Positions 43,978 through 52,647 of a stretch of 64,000 nt of DNA are shown here, piece by piece. Below the pieces are notes generated by a model. The model ran no database searches. It was given only the letters and a program-made list of their open reading frames with translations, and was not told the origin of the DNA. Source of the stretch: CAZKBP01 sp964551015 (lineage in GTDB: Bacteria > Bacteroidota > Bacteroidia > Cytophagales > Microscillaceae); the NCBI GenBank assembly GCA_964551015.1, contig CAZKBP010000001.1:610362-674361 (forward strand), in the 5' to 3' direction. Made by a program: the position numbers and the translations under genes. The number at the start of each line of letters is the position of its first letter. The stretch's first letter is position 1.

Positions 43978-44448
43978 ATGCTTAGTAGAATTGCCTTGAC
44001 TTTCGTGTTTTGTATTTGCTATACGGTCAGCTTTGCCCAAATGGACAATGACAAGCTGGAAAAAATCCTCTACGTAGTTAGTGATACCATTCGGGGTCAA
44101 GCCGGACAGTGGCAATTTATCATCGAAAGTCGCCCAATGATCTGCTTAACTGACGAAGCCCACAACCGCATGCGTATCATCACTCCCGTTATAGAAGCCA
44201 AAGACCTGACCGAAGAGCAACTGCAAGCCTGTATGGAAGCCAATTTTCATTCGGCTTTGGACGTACGCTATGCTATTTCAGATGACTTGCTGTGGGTTGC
44301 TTTCATCCACCCTCTCCAAGAACTCACGAAAGAACAAGCCATTGATGCCATTTCACAGGTTTATAATGCAGCTCTTACTTTTGGTGGCTCTTACAGTAGT
44401 ACAGATTTGGTGTTTCCGGGAGCCAGTGAGGAAGAAGAAGAGTATTAG
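43978..44448 (+). CDS. Small exported protein, YbjN-like
   Basis: 156 residues with signal peptide (IALTFVFCICYTVSFAQ). The core (WQFIIESRPMICLTDEAHNR, MRIITPVIEAKDLTEEQLQA, HSALDVRYAISDDLLWVAFI, QAIDAISQVYNAALTFGG) resembles the YbjN / type III secretion chaperone-like fold. An acidic tail (EEEEEY) ends it. Not related in function to its neighbours as far as can be seen. Confidence 0.7.
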   Translation: MLSRIALTFVFCICYTVSFAQMDNDKLEKILYVVSDTIRGQAGQWQFIIESRPMICLTDEAHNRMRIITPVIEAKDLTEEQLQACMEANFHSALDVRYAISDDLLWVAFIHPLQELTKEQAIDAISQVYNAALTFGGSYSSTDLVFPGASEEEEEY

Positions 44449-44545
44449 AAGAGATTTTCCGCTTGTGTAAAATCTTGCCTATCGTCTATATCATCATGAA
44501 AACAAAATTTTCTATCTTGCCTCCAAAATCAAGACAGAATTTCTT

Positions 44546-47341
44546 ATGAAAGCCTTTTCGCAGCTACTTATTTTCTTCGGATTCATTCTTCTTTGTGCTA
44601 GTTGTAATTCCTCTTCATCCAACAAAAGAGAAACTCCTTGGATCATCACCGCTCCCGCCGGCAGTCAATACTGTACAATCGATCAAAACGGCCAAAGCAT
44701 TACCCCCTTGGGGCGTATTCTTACACCTCGTGGCAGACAGGTGATGGTCGCTCCACATCCCTATGGTTTGGTGCTGAGCCGAGACGGAAAGATTGCTATT
44801 ACCGCTAATTCGGGGACGAGCCCGCTCTCCATCTCCATTATTGAAAATCTGATGAGCGAAAATCCCTCCGTGCGCCAAATTCCCGAAGGAGCCAAAACCA
44901 ATGATGAAATCTTGGCCTCGGTCTTCATGGGTTTAGCGATTAGTCCTGACCATCAGACGGTCTATGTAGCCGGAGGACAGGAAAATAAAATTTACCTTTT
45001 CGATATTCCCAGTGGCAAAAGCCAAGGCAGTATCGATTGTAGTTTTCAAAATGATAGCATTGATTTTTCGCACGGCTACATCGGAGATATGGTGTTGAGT
45101 GAGGATGGCCAAACCCTCTACGCCGTAGATCAGATCAACTTTCGCGTGTTGATTTTGGATACAAAACAGGGAACCATCAAAGGACAAATACCCACAGGTC
45201 GTTATCCTTTTGGCATTACTCTCTCACCCGATGGCCAAAAAGCCTATGTCGCCAACGTGGGATTGTATGAATACAGTCTGATCGGAAATCTTGACTTAGA
45301 AAACCCCAAGGCGACGGCCTTAAAATATCCGGCCTTTCCCTACCTCAGCCAAGCGTCCGAAGAAGGTATTCAAAATGACAGCGTACAAATTCCGGGCTTG
45401 GGCAAGCCCAATGTACCCGAATCTTTCTCCGTATGGGCAATTGATTTGGAAAAACAGGAAGTCACTGCCAAGATCAAAACGGGCATTCTAATCGGGCATG
45501 AGTTTGAAGGCGTTCCAGCGGTAGGCGGCTCCAGCCCGAATTCGGTCGTTGCCACGGATCAATATGTTTTCGTGAGTAATGGTAATAATGATTGTATTTC
45601 CGTGCTGGATGTAAAAGAGGAAAAAGTGGTGGATACGCTTTTTTTAAACCCAGATGAGCGATTAGGCAATTATCGAGGGGTCATTCCCTTTGGCTTGGCA
45701 CTTTCACCGGATCAAAAGCGGCTATACGTGGCCGAATCTGGCCTGAATGCGGTCGGTGTGATTGATATTCCTACCTTAAAAGTAATCGGGCATATCCCCG
45801 TGGGTTGGTTTCCCTCCAAGTTACAGGTAAGCCCAGATGGTCAAAAGCTGATCGTCGCTAATGCCAAAGGCTTTGGTAGTGGCCCAAACGGAGGTTCTCA
45901 TTTCGAGCTGGGCTCCGAGGGAAGCTACATTGGAGCTTTGATGAAAGGCAGCGTTTCCATAATGGATATTCCCACGGATGAGGAACTGAAGCAAACGACA
46001 CAACAAGTCTTAGATAATAATTTCCGATTCCGCAAAGCTGATAATGAGGCATTTACCGTAAGGGAAAACAATCCCATTCCCCTCTTCTCTGGGGAAAAAG
46101 AAAGCCCCATCAAGTACCTTGTTTTCATTGCTAAGGAAAATCGCACTTACGATGAGGTTTTTGGTCAATGGGAAAAAGGAAAAGGAGAAGCCTCCTTGGC
46201 TCGCTACGGAAGGGGCGTTTCTTTTAAAAATCAGCAGGGAACAGATTCAGTACAAAAGGCCGACGTGATGGTCAATCACTTGGCTCTGGCCAAGCAATTT
46301 GCCATGTTGGATAATTTTTATGTGAATTCTGACCACTCTGCCGACGGGCATCGCTGGCTGGTGGACACCTACCCGAATGAATGGGTAGAAACCAGTGTTT
46401 CTGCTTCTTACGGGGGCAATCGCCGGATGCGCCGAGGTTCCAAGGCCAAGGGCAATCTGGCCTTCGTAGGTTCTTCGGGAGCGATGTATCCTGAGGATTA
46501 CAATGAAGGTGGCTCCATCTGGGATCATATGGCGCGAAATAAGATTGATTTTTTTAACTTTGGCTTTGGGGTAGAAATGGCCGCCGCCTACGCGGATTCT
46601 ACGCTCAAATACACAGGTGTTCGTTATTTGGCGAATTACCCGATTCCTGCCCCACTTTATGATAAAACTTCTCGTACCTATGCCACTTACAATATGGCGA
46701 TTCCCGATCAGTTTCGGGTGGATATGTTTATCCAAGAATTTGAAGAAAAATGGCTGGGCCAAGATAAAGCCCTGCCCTCCCTCCTAACCATTATTTTGCC
46801 CAATGACCACGGCGCAGGCGATCGCCCTTGGGCGGGTTACCCATTCAAAGAAAGTTATATGGCGGATAATGATTTGGCTTTGGGGCGTTTGGTAGAGTTC
46901 CTTTCGCATACGCCTTACTGGAAAGAAATGGCCATTATCGTGACCGAAGATGATTCGCAGGACGGGGTGGATCATGTAGATGCCCACCGAAGCCTTTTGA
47001 TGGTGATTTCTCCCTATGCCAAGCGAGATTACGTGGGGCATCAGCATACGAGCTTTGGAAGTATCTTTAAGACCTTTTGGCATATCTTAGGCATTCCCTA
47101 TCTAAATCAGTACGATGCTGTGGCTACCGACTTGGCGGACCTTTTCCAAGCCGATCCCGACTTCAGCCCTTACAATGCCTTAGCCGTGGACAAACGCATC
47201 TTTGATCCCCAAAAAGCCCTGGATCCCTTCGATGCGGAATTCGATTGGAAAGCTCTGCTGGAAACGCCTATCCTAGATGATCCGGCAGATTTTGTAAAAA
47301 GTAGTGCAGAACGGGATCAAGCCGCAAGATTGCGTGAGTAG
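44546..47341 (+). CDS. Lipoprotein with YncE-type propeller fused to an alkaline-phosphatase-superfamily phosphoesterase
   Basis: 931 residues. The lipobox is ILLCASC. Residues about 60-475 form a YVTN/YncE propeller (PYGLVLSRDGKIAITAN, GDMVLSEDGQTLYAVDQ, PFGITLSPDGQKAYVANVG, PSKLQVSPDGQKLIVANAKG). Residues about 520-890 are a phosphoesterase of the phospholipase C / acid phosphatase type: FIAKENRTYDEVFGQW, DNFYVNSDHSADGHRW, LPNDHGAGDRPWAGYP, VTEDDSQDGVDHVDAHRS and GHQHTSFGSIFKTF supply Asp, His and Asn metal ligands. Known bifunctional proteins of this build occur widely in Bacteroidota. It probably acts on phosphate esters or phospholipids at the cell surface. Confidence 0.9.
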   Translation: MKAFSQLLIFFGFILLCASCNSSSSNKRETPWIITAPAGSQYCTIDQNGQSITPLGRILTPRGRQVMVAPHPYGLVLSRDGKIAITANSGTSPLSISIIENLMSENPSVRQIPEGAKTNDEILASVFMGLAISPDHQTVYVAGGQENKIYLFDIPSGKSQGSIDCSFQNDSIDFSHGYIGDMVLSEDGQTLYAVDQINFRVLILDTKQGTIKGQIPTGRYPFGITLSPDGQKAYVANVGLYEYSLIGNLDLENPKATALKYPAFPYLSQASEEGIQNDSVQIPGLGKPNVPESFSVWAIDLEKQEVTAKIKTGILIGHEFEGVPAVGGSSPNSVVATDQYVFVSNGNNDCISVLDVKEEKVVDTLFLNPDERLGNYRGVIPFGLALSPDQKRLYVAESGLNAVGVIDIPTLKVIGHIPVGWFPSKLQVSPDGQKLIVANAKGFGSGPNGGSHFELGSEGSYIGALMKGSVSIMDIPTDEELKQTTQQVLDNNFRFRKADNEAFTVRENNPIPLFSGEKESPIKYLVFIAKENRTYDEVFGQWEKGKGEASLARYGRGVSFKNQQGTDSVQKADVMVNHLALAKQFAMLDNFYVNSDHSADGHRWLVDTYPNEWVETSVSASYGGNRRMRRGSKAKGNLAFVGSSGAMYPEDYNEGGSIWDHMARNKIDFFNFGFGVEMAAAYADSTLKYTGVRYLANYPIPAPLYDKTSRTYATYNMAIPDQFRVDMFIQEFEEKWLGQDKALPSLLTIILPNDHGAGDRPWAGYPFKESYMADNDLALGRLVEFLSHTPYWKEMAIIVTEDDSQDGVDHVDAHRSLLMVISPYAKRDYVGHQHTSFGSIFKTFWHILGIPYLNQYDAVATDLADLFQADPDFSPYNALAVDKRIFDPQKALDPFDAEFDWKALLETPILDDPADFVKSSAERDQAARLRE

Positions 47342-47378
47342 TCAGAGATTTCGCTCTCGGCTATTTGGAAACGCTTCG

Positions 47379-48455
47379 CTATTCATAGACAAACAGATAG
47401 CCCTGACGCGGGTCGACTTTCCCACCGAGCATATCGAGATACAATTGCTGTAGCTTTTCTGGATCATTGACCAGAGCAATCTTCATCACTTTCTGCATAT
47501 CTTGGATAAATTGGAGCATGGCACTGGCAATTGCCTGGTGCGCTTTTGCCTCTCCCCACTCCTTGAATAGCTGACGAGCTTGATCGGGAGCAAAAAAGAA
47601 AGATGCTTTTTCCAGCGACTGAAAAGCCTTGGGGCTTTGCCAATCGGACAAACCAATCAAGGAAATAAAAGATAGTTGATCACCCAAAAATTGATCAATC
47701 TGAGTGAGTAAATCCGTGTTCCCAGCAAAATCTACGCCCAGCGTATTTTCTTTCTCTAATTGGGCCTCGATATCTTCATAGGCAATTACCTGGTCATAAT
47801 ATCCAGTTGCTTGCACAAAATCTACATTTCGAGGAGAAGTCAAGCCGATAATTTTCTTCTGATCTTCGCCCTGATTTTGGTGTAGCATGTAGGCCAGTCC
47901 CAAGGCCGTTTTAGAAGAAGCTGAGGTAAGAAAGATTTGCTCAATGCCTTTAAAATGAGCCTCTTTCAAAAAATAATAGCTCAAGAATCCGGTGGTAAAT
48001 AAAGGCCGTAAGATGGGAATGTAATCAGCTACTTCTTCCTGATAACTGAGATCAGCAGCCGTACGGTAATAATAATTATAGATCGGGGGCAAATCCTGCC
48101 GATGGGAAGCACTGTCCACAAAACCAATATCAGTAACTCTGGCCGGAGTAACTTTCAGATATTCGGAAGTAGGAAAATATCCGTATAAAAGCTCCCCCTC
48201 TTGAAATGCTTCGTGTTGACTTTCCACGACCTCCGCGTAGCCCCAAACCGGAATAATTCCATAAGGTGCCGGGGCGGGAAAAAATTCCCAATAGCGCAAG
48301 CGAAATCCCATCACCGCGTAAGTCAAGTTGTTTGTAGTAAAAGCAAAACGGGTGATTTTGAGGAGCAGATCCCCTTGGCTAATTTCTGGAGTGGCTAAGG
48401 TTTGTAAATCAGTTTTTTGTAACTGTTCTTTATGGATTAAGAGTGCGTCGGCCAT
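47379..48455 (-). CDS. DUF2855 family protein (quinone-oxidoreductase-like)
   Basis: 358 residues. Sequence features are those of DUF2855: an N-terminal GroES-like half (GDLLLKITRFAFTTNNLTYA, EFFPAPAPYGIIPVWGYAEV, GYFPTSEYLKVTP) and a C-terminal half resembling the MDR Rossmann domain (FLTSASSKTALGLAYML, KKIIGLTSPRNVDFVQ, YDQVIAYEDIE). Function is not established; an NADPH-linked reductase of lipid or quinone-like compounds is suggested by the fold. Single gene converging on the phosphoesterase gene. Confidence 0.85.
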   Translation of the reverse strand: MADALLIHKEQLQKTDLQTLATPEISQGDLLLKITRFAFTTNNLTYAVMGFRLRYWEFFPAPAPYGIIPVWGYAEVVESQHEAFQEGELLYGYFPTSEYLKVTPARVTDIGFVDSASHRQDLPPIYNYYYRTAADLSYQEEVADYIPILRPLFTTGFLSYYFLKEAHFKGIEQIFLTSASSKTALGLAYMLHQNQGEDQKKIIGLTSPRNVDFVQATGYYDQVIAYEDIEAQLEKENTLGVDFAGNTDLLTQIDQFLGDQLSFISLIGLSDWQSPKAFQSLEKASFFFAPDQARQLFKEWGEAKAHQAIASAMLQFIQDMQKVMKIALVNDPEKLQQLYLDMLGGKVDPRQGYLFVYE

Positions 48456-48696
48456 GTAGAAATTGAATTTAGTGTGATGAGTGATTAAGTCGGCCTAATA
48501 TAACCATTCCGTGATGTAAATGCATTCAATCGCTTTAATAAATCTCTTCACTGTCTTTCAGGAGAGAATTTACAGGTTCTCATTTCTCTCTCTTATCTTT
48601 GCCATTAAGGAGGGCTTAATGCTTAAAAGTGGCTCCTAATCCAACTTCGCAAATCGCTCAAGTAGGATGTGCTGGTATTTGGCTTAAAATCAAAAA

Positions 48697-49164
48697 ATGG
48701 AAAAATCACGCTTCTACCCAATCCTCATATTATTTTGGCTCACTTCCTGCCAAACCCAAACGCTCCTTCAAAAAACAGAATGGCTGCTTGGAACTTGGGA
48801 AAATAAAACTTCCAAAGGAATTATCTACGAAACTTGGACGAAGCAAAACGAGCAAGAACTCTCAGCCAAAAGCTATCTGCTACAAGGAGAAGATACAGTC
48901 TTTTTAGAAACTGTGCGCATCTTACAAAAAAAAGATAGCCTCTTTTACATTCCTACCGTGGCCAATCAAAACGAGGGAAAATCAGTTTCCTTCACGATGA
49001 CCAAAATAACTCCCTCCCAGATGACCTTCGAAAACTTGGCGCACGATTTTCCGCAGAGAATCTCTTATCAGAAAATCCATGAGGACTCCCTCCTTGCAAC
49101 TATCTCGGGAACCAGAGCAGGTCAAACCGAGCAACGCTTTTTCCCGATGAGTAGAAAAAGATAG
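48697..49164 (+). CDS. Lipoprotein, DUF6265-like
   Basis: 155 residues: lipoprotein signal (FYPILILFWLTSC), then TEWLLGTWENKTSKGIIYET, WTKQNEQELSAKSY, FENLAHDFPQRISYQ and ISGTRAGQTEQRFFPM. This WLxGxW-to-P-x-R-I-x-Y layout is that of the DUF6265 beta-barrel proteins. Function unknown. A good -7 box (TATCTTTG, 48594-48601) lies 95 bases upstream. Confidence 0.82.
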   Translation: MEKSRFYPILILFWLTSCQTQTLLQKTEWLLGTWENKTSKGIIYETWTKQNEQELSAKSYLLQGEDTVFLETVRILQKKDSLFYIPTVANQNEGKSVSFTMTKITPSQMTFENLAHDFPQRISYQKIHEDSLLATISGTRAGQTEQRFFPMSRKR

Positions 49165-49237
49165 CTTAGCTCAATACACCTATATTTTCAAAAACTATTT
49201 CCTTTTGTAAACCTTTTTTTTTAATTTACGATTATAT

Positions 49238-49257
49238 ATTTAGATAATTATCTAAAT
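49238..49257. promoter_or_regulatory. Perfect 20-bp palindrome next to the sdpR start (candidate operator)
   Basis: ATTTAGATAATTATCTAAAT is its own reverse complement and ends six bases before the sdpR ATG. ArsR-type repressors bind dyads of this kind over their own promoter. A direct repeat TCTAAATG TCTAAATG (49251-49266) overlaps its right arm and the start codon. Autorepression is inferred. Confidence 0.65.
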
Positions 49258-49263
49258 GTCTAA

Positions 49264-49536
49264 ATGAAAGAATTATTCAAAGCCCTTGATGACCCAACTC
49301 GGCGCGAAATACTGGAAATGCTCAAAGAAAAAGACCTAACTGCGGGAGAAATCGCAGACGCTTTTGATATCAGTAAACCCAGTGTTTCCTATCACTTGGA
49401 CTTATTGAAAAGAGCTGATCTGGTCGTGTCGGTCAAAAAAGGGCAGTACGTTTATTACTCCATTAGTACCTCTGTACTGGAAGAAATTATCAGTTGGTTG
49501 ATGAACCTAAACTCCAATAACCATGAAAAAGAATAA
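49264..49536 (+). CDS. sdpR: ArsR/SdpR-family autorepressor
   Basis: 90-residue winged-helix protein: KALDDPTRREILEMLKEKDL, TAGEIADAFDISKPSVSYHL (recognition helix SKPSVSYHLDLL) and the wing VVSVKKGQYVYYSIS. It is the SdpR branch of ArsR, without metal-binding Cys. In Bacillus subtilis SdpR is held at the membrane by SdpI when the toxin SdpC is present. It overlaps the sdpI-like gene by 14 bp, the same operon layout. No Shine-Dalgarno sequence is visible. Confidence 0.9.
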   Translation: MKELFKALDDPTRREILEMLKEKDLTAGEIADAFDISKPSVSYHLDLLKRADLVVSVKKGQYVYYSISTSVLEEIISWLMNLNSNNHEKE

Positions 49537-50197
49537 ATTAAACCAAATCCTCATCTACTGTTTTTTGCTTTTGCCTTTCGTATTGATTGCCTTCACGTGG
49601 CCACAATTGCCTGATCGCATGCCGACCCATTGGAATTTTCGGGGAGAAATCGATAGCTACGGGCCTCGCTGGAAAATTTTCTTACTTCCCGTGGTGAATC
49701 TGGGACTTTACGCACTATTTTCTGTGCTCCCCAAAATTGACCCTAAGCAAAACATAGAGCAATTCCGCAAAACCTATGATTTCTTAGTACTGATTATCAC
49801 GGGTTTTATGTGTGTCATTTTTTGTATCATTTTAGCCGCCACGCTCGGTTACAGCTTCGAGGTAGAGCGAATCGTGATGTTCTTGTTGGTTTTACTCCTG
49901 TTGATCTTAGGGAATTATATGGGCAAAATGCGCCCGAATTATTTCATGGGCATTCGCACGCCTTGGACACTAGAGAGCGAAGAAGTGTGGCGGAGAACCC
50001 ACCTTTTCGCGGGTCGTTTGTGGGTTGGGGCGGCTATGATTTTATTGGCGTTGCTGCCCATTACTTCCATGGAAATTTTTATCTATATCTTTTTGCCCAG
50101 TGTGCTGATTATGACACTCGTTCCGGTTGCTTACTCGGGTTATCTCTACACCAAGGTACTTAGATCTGAAACTGGAGAAAACTCCCATTCAAATTAA
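49523..50197 (+). CDS. sdpI: SdpI/DUF1648-family membrane protein
   Basis: 224 residues, about six transmembrane helices. DUF1648 start (PDRMPTHWNFRGEIDSYGPR) and the SdpI signature region (YMGKMRPNYFMGIRTPWTLE, WRRTHLFAGRLWVG). In B. subtilis the homologue gives immunity to a secreted toxin and sequesters SdpR. Placed in one operon with sdpR and a secreted hydrolase; no sdpC-like toxin gene is seen, so a role in membrane stress is as likely as toxin immunity. Confidence 0.9.
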   Translation: MKKNKLNQILIYCFLLLPFVLIAFTWPQLPDRMPTHWNFRGEIDSYGPRWKIFLLPVVNLGLYALFSVLPKIDPKQNIEQFRKTYDFLVLIITGFMCVIFCIILAATLGYSFEVERIVMFLLVLLLLILGNYMGKMRPNYFMGIRTPWTLESEEVWRRTHLFAGRLWVGAAMILLALLPITSMEIFIYIFLPSVLIMTLVPVAYSGYLYTKVLRSETGENSHSN

Positions 50198-50202
50198 ATA
50201 AC

Positions 50203-51543
50203 ATGATACATTCGCTTAGAAACTTAATCTTAATCATTTTTTTGCATAGCTACACCTTATTCGCACAAGAAGATTTATCAGGAAGTTGGCAAGGAGCCAT
50301 CAAGATTTCAGGCATAGAACTGAAAATCGAGGTACATTTCCAAAAAAAAACCGACTCCCTGACGGCTCACATCGACATTCCCCAGCAGGGAGCTAAGGGT
50401 CTCCCCTTACAAAATGTTACGTACAATCACCCCAAAGTATATTTTGAACTCTCGGCAGGCCCGGGTTTAGCCAAGTTTGAGGGAGAGAAGCAAGGCGAGC
50501 GCATCTCGGGAACATTTACGCAAGGAGCGGGTTCTGGTACTTTTGAAATCAAGCGAACAGGTGAAGAAGAAGCTCAACCCGTCTTAGCCTACCGAGCAGA
50601 AGAGGTAAAAGTTGAAAACGGCGAAGTTACCTTGGCTGGAACTTTGACTTTGCCTAAAAAAACGGGAAAACATCCCGCCCTGATTATGATTACGGGCAGT
50701 GGCCCCCAAGATCGTAATGAAGAGATTTATGGCTTCAAAGCCTTTGAAATTATGGCCGATTATCTGACACGTCAAGGCGTAGCCGTTTTACGCTATGATG
50801 ATCGGGGGGTTTTTGGATCTACGGGAGACTTCCAGGCCGCTACCAGTGAAGATTTTGCTCAAGATGCTCAGGCGGCCATTCGATATCTGAAATCTCGCCC
50901 CGAAATAGATTCTCAACAAATTGGTATCTACGGCCACAGCGAAGGCGGAGCAATTGCCCCCCAAGTAGCCGTTGAGAATCCCTCGGTAGCTTTTATCATC
51001 TTGGGGGCAGGCTATGGCGTACCCGGGGCAGAAGTGAGTTTGTACCAAAATGAACTGATGATGCAGCAACTAGGTGTGAATCAAGACTATATCGTTCAGG
51101 TGAATGCATTAAATCGCATGGCCTACGAAACAGCCCAGAAAAACGAGGGCTGGGAAGCCTTGGAGGCGAAATTTCAAGAAGTCACGCCCACGGCCAATAT
51201 CCAAACACAAATTCAGCAACTGAAATCGCCTTGGTTTCGCTATTATGTTACTTATAATCCAGCCATTCCATTGTCCAAGGTGACCTGCCCCGTGTTGGTG
51301 CTCTTTGGGGAAAAGGACTTACAGGTCGCTCCCGAGCAGAATAAAGAGCCTATTGAAAGCGCTTTAAAAAAAGGTGGGAATAATGACTACACGGTAAAAG
51401 TTTTTGAAGATGCCAATCATCTTTTTCAAAAGGCCAATACCGGAATGCCCACGGAGTATCCTCAGTTGGAAAAAGCTTTTGTGCCTGATTTTCTGAGCTA
51501 TGTCAGTGCTTGGCTCTTGGAGCGAGTAGAAGTAGTCAAGTAA
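50203..51543 (+). CDS. Secreted alpha/beta hydrolase with N-terminal beta-barrel-like domain
   Basis: 446 residues, signal peptide (NLILIIFLHSYTLFAQ). Residues about 22-130 form a beta-rich domain (LSGSWQGAIKISGIELKIEV, ISGTFTQGAGSGTFE). The hydrolase core follows with MITGSGPQDRNEE, VLRYDDRGVFGSTG, nucleophile GHSEGG and CPVLVLFGEKDLQV plus His in FEDANHLF. Similar to Bacteroidota alpha/beta hydrolases with DUF3887/lipocalin-like N-domains. It begins five bases after sdpI, so it belongs to the same operon and may act on whatever SdpI responds to. Confidence 0.87.
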   Translation: MIHSLRNLILIIFLHSYTLFAQEDLSGSWQGAIKISGIELKIEVHFQKKTDSLTAHIDIPQQGAKGLPLQNVTYNHPKVYFELSAGPGLAKFEGEKQGERISGTFTQGAGSGTFEIKRTGEEEAQPVLAYRAEEVKVENGEVTLAGTLTLPKKTGKHPALIMITGSGPQDRNEEIYGFKAFEIMADYLTRQGVAVLRYDDRGVFGSTGDFQAATSEDFAQDAQAAIRYLKSRPEIDSQQIGIYGHSEGGAIAPQVAVENPSVAFIILGAGYGVPGAEVSLYQNELMMQQLGVNQDYIVQVNALNRMAYETAQKNEGWEALEAKFQEVTPTANIQTQIQQLKSPWFRYYVTYNPAIPLSKVTCPVLVLFGEKDLQVAPEQNKEPIESALKKGGNNDYTVKVFEDANHLFQKANTGMPTEYPQLEKAFVPDFLSYVSAWLLERVEVVK

Positions 51544-51627
51544 GCGAATTCGTACAAGATCGCAAGCAGGCCACAACTCAGGCGGATCATTTTCGTTTGT
51601 AAGCAAACGCCAATCAATTTTAAAAAA

Positions 51628-52380
51628 ATGAAAAGAAACATTCTATTACTATTATTTTGTCTGAGTATTTACCTTCCAGTATCCGCCCAAGATATTTATC
51701 AGCCTTGGGTTTTAGTGGTAGAAGGAGATGCGAGCGAAATCGAGTTCAAAAAAAATGATCCATTCATTCACATCCGCCGCTTTGAAGATGTAGCCAAGCA
51801 AGCTTACATGGAGCGGGCTTACCATCTTGAGCTGCTCAAAATGATTCAGGAAGAGGACGCCGTCCGTTTTATCATTAAAGATACCAGTAACAACAAAATC
51901 GGACTGATTTACTGCTTCAATATTCAGCAAGAGCGTGTCCAGATACACGTACAACAGAATGCGGAATCAGTGGAGCAAGCCGAAAAATATAAGATTCCAA
52001 GAAAACTCGCCCTCACGGCTTATCCTTGGGATAAAGTCAAAGAAATCTTAAAACTCAAAGACCCAGAAACCCTGAGTAAGGACGAGGCCATCCAGATTTT
52101 GGATCAGTTTAAGGCCGATTTAGAAGCCATACTAGGCGACCGACCCACGGACGATGAAGGTCTGGACGAAGGGAATTATCTCAGGCATCGTCTCTACAAC
52201 TTAATGGTAGACAAAGGCTATAATATTTTCGGTGGAGAGCGAGGTATGCTGGTTGGCATTGGTCAATACCGTGAGGAAGAGGAAATCAAAACTCGGATGG
52301 AAGAAATTACGCGTTTGGTAGAAGGTGACCGATCCGAAGAAGCCGCTACCATTGAAGAAGACGGGGGTGAAAAACCATAA
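51628..52380 (+). CDS. Exported protein of unknown function
   Basis: 250 residues with signal peptide (ILLLLFCLSIYLPVSAQ). The mature part starts beta-rich (PWVLVVEGDASEIEFKKNDP, DAVRFIIKDTSNNKIGLIYC) and continues helical and highly charged (SKDEAIQILDQFKADLEAIL, REEEEIKTRMEEITRLVEGD), ending acidic. No family recognised. It lies 84 bp behind the hydrolase on the same strand and ends at a hairpin terminator, so it may be the last gene of the sdpRI operon. Confidence 0.65.
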   Translation: MKRNILLLLFCLSIYLPVSAQDIYQPWVLVVEGDASEIEFKKNDPFIHIRRFEDVAKQAYMERAYHLELLKMIQEEDAVRFIIKDTSNNKIGLIYCFNIQQERVQIHVQQNAESVEQAEKYKIPRKLALTAYPWDKVKEILKLKDPETLSKDEAIQILDQFKADLEAILGDRPTDDEGLDEGNYLRHRLYNLMVDKGYNIFGGERGMLVGIGQYREEEEIKTRMEEITRLVEGDRSEEAATIEEDGGEKP

Positions 52381-52414
52381 AGTCCCGCAAAAGCACTGAT
52401 GCTCATTCATCACA

Positions 52415-52440
52415 AAGCGGCTGCTCACAAGTGGCCGCTT
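52415..52440 (+). terminator. Intrinsic terminator
   Basis: Stem AAGCGGC / GCCGCTT (52415-52421 with 52434-52440) followed by TTCCTC, 35 bp after the preceding stop. Short T run, so moderate strength. Confidence 0.65.
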
Positions 52441-52464
52441 TTCCTCAAAAAATAATTCTCCAAA

Positions 52465-52647
52465 CTAAGAGCTGGGCTTATAAATTTTACTCAAAGGCAA
52501 ATCGCAGTCAAAAAGTGATAAAGCTTCTTTCATTTGGTAAATGCCTTGCATCAATTGCCAACTTTCTGCCCGACTGACCGAGCCGGCTTGCTTCTCTTTT
52601 TGAGGAGCATACAACTCTATGGAGGTTTCTTCTTGATCCACGAGCAA
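52465..52647 (-). CDS. Small open frame directly after the SMP-30 stop, coding status uncertain
   Basis: Sixty codons in the same frame as the upstream SMP-30 gene, beginning immediately after its TAA, with TTG or GTG as only early starts. The reading (ESWQLMQGIYQMKEALSLFD, then LPLSKIYKP) has natural amino-acid composition and helix character. It may be a small separate protein, a former C-terminal extension, or chance. Not recognised. The surrounding spacer 52441-52464 holds nothing else. Confidence 0.3.
   Translation of the reverse strand: MLVDQEETSIELYAPQKEKQAGSVSRAESWQLMQGIYQMKEALSLFDCDLPLSKIYKPSS

Noticed and set aside
46247..46762. 171-codon minus-strand frame
   Set aside because: It mirrors the phosphoesterase part of the 44546-47341 gene, which carries all catalytic motifs.
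48629..48907. 92-codon plus-strand frame overlapping the DUF6265 lipoprotein start
   Set aside because: The overlapping frame at 48697 has a lipoprotein signal and family motifs; this one has neither.
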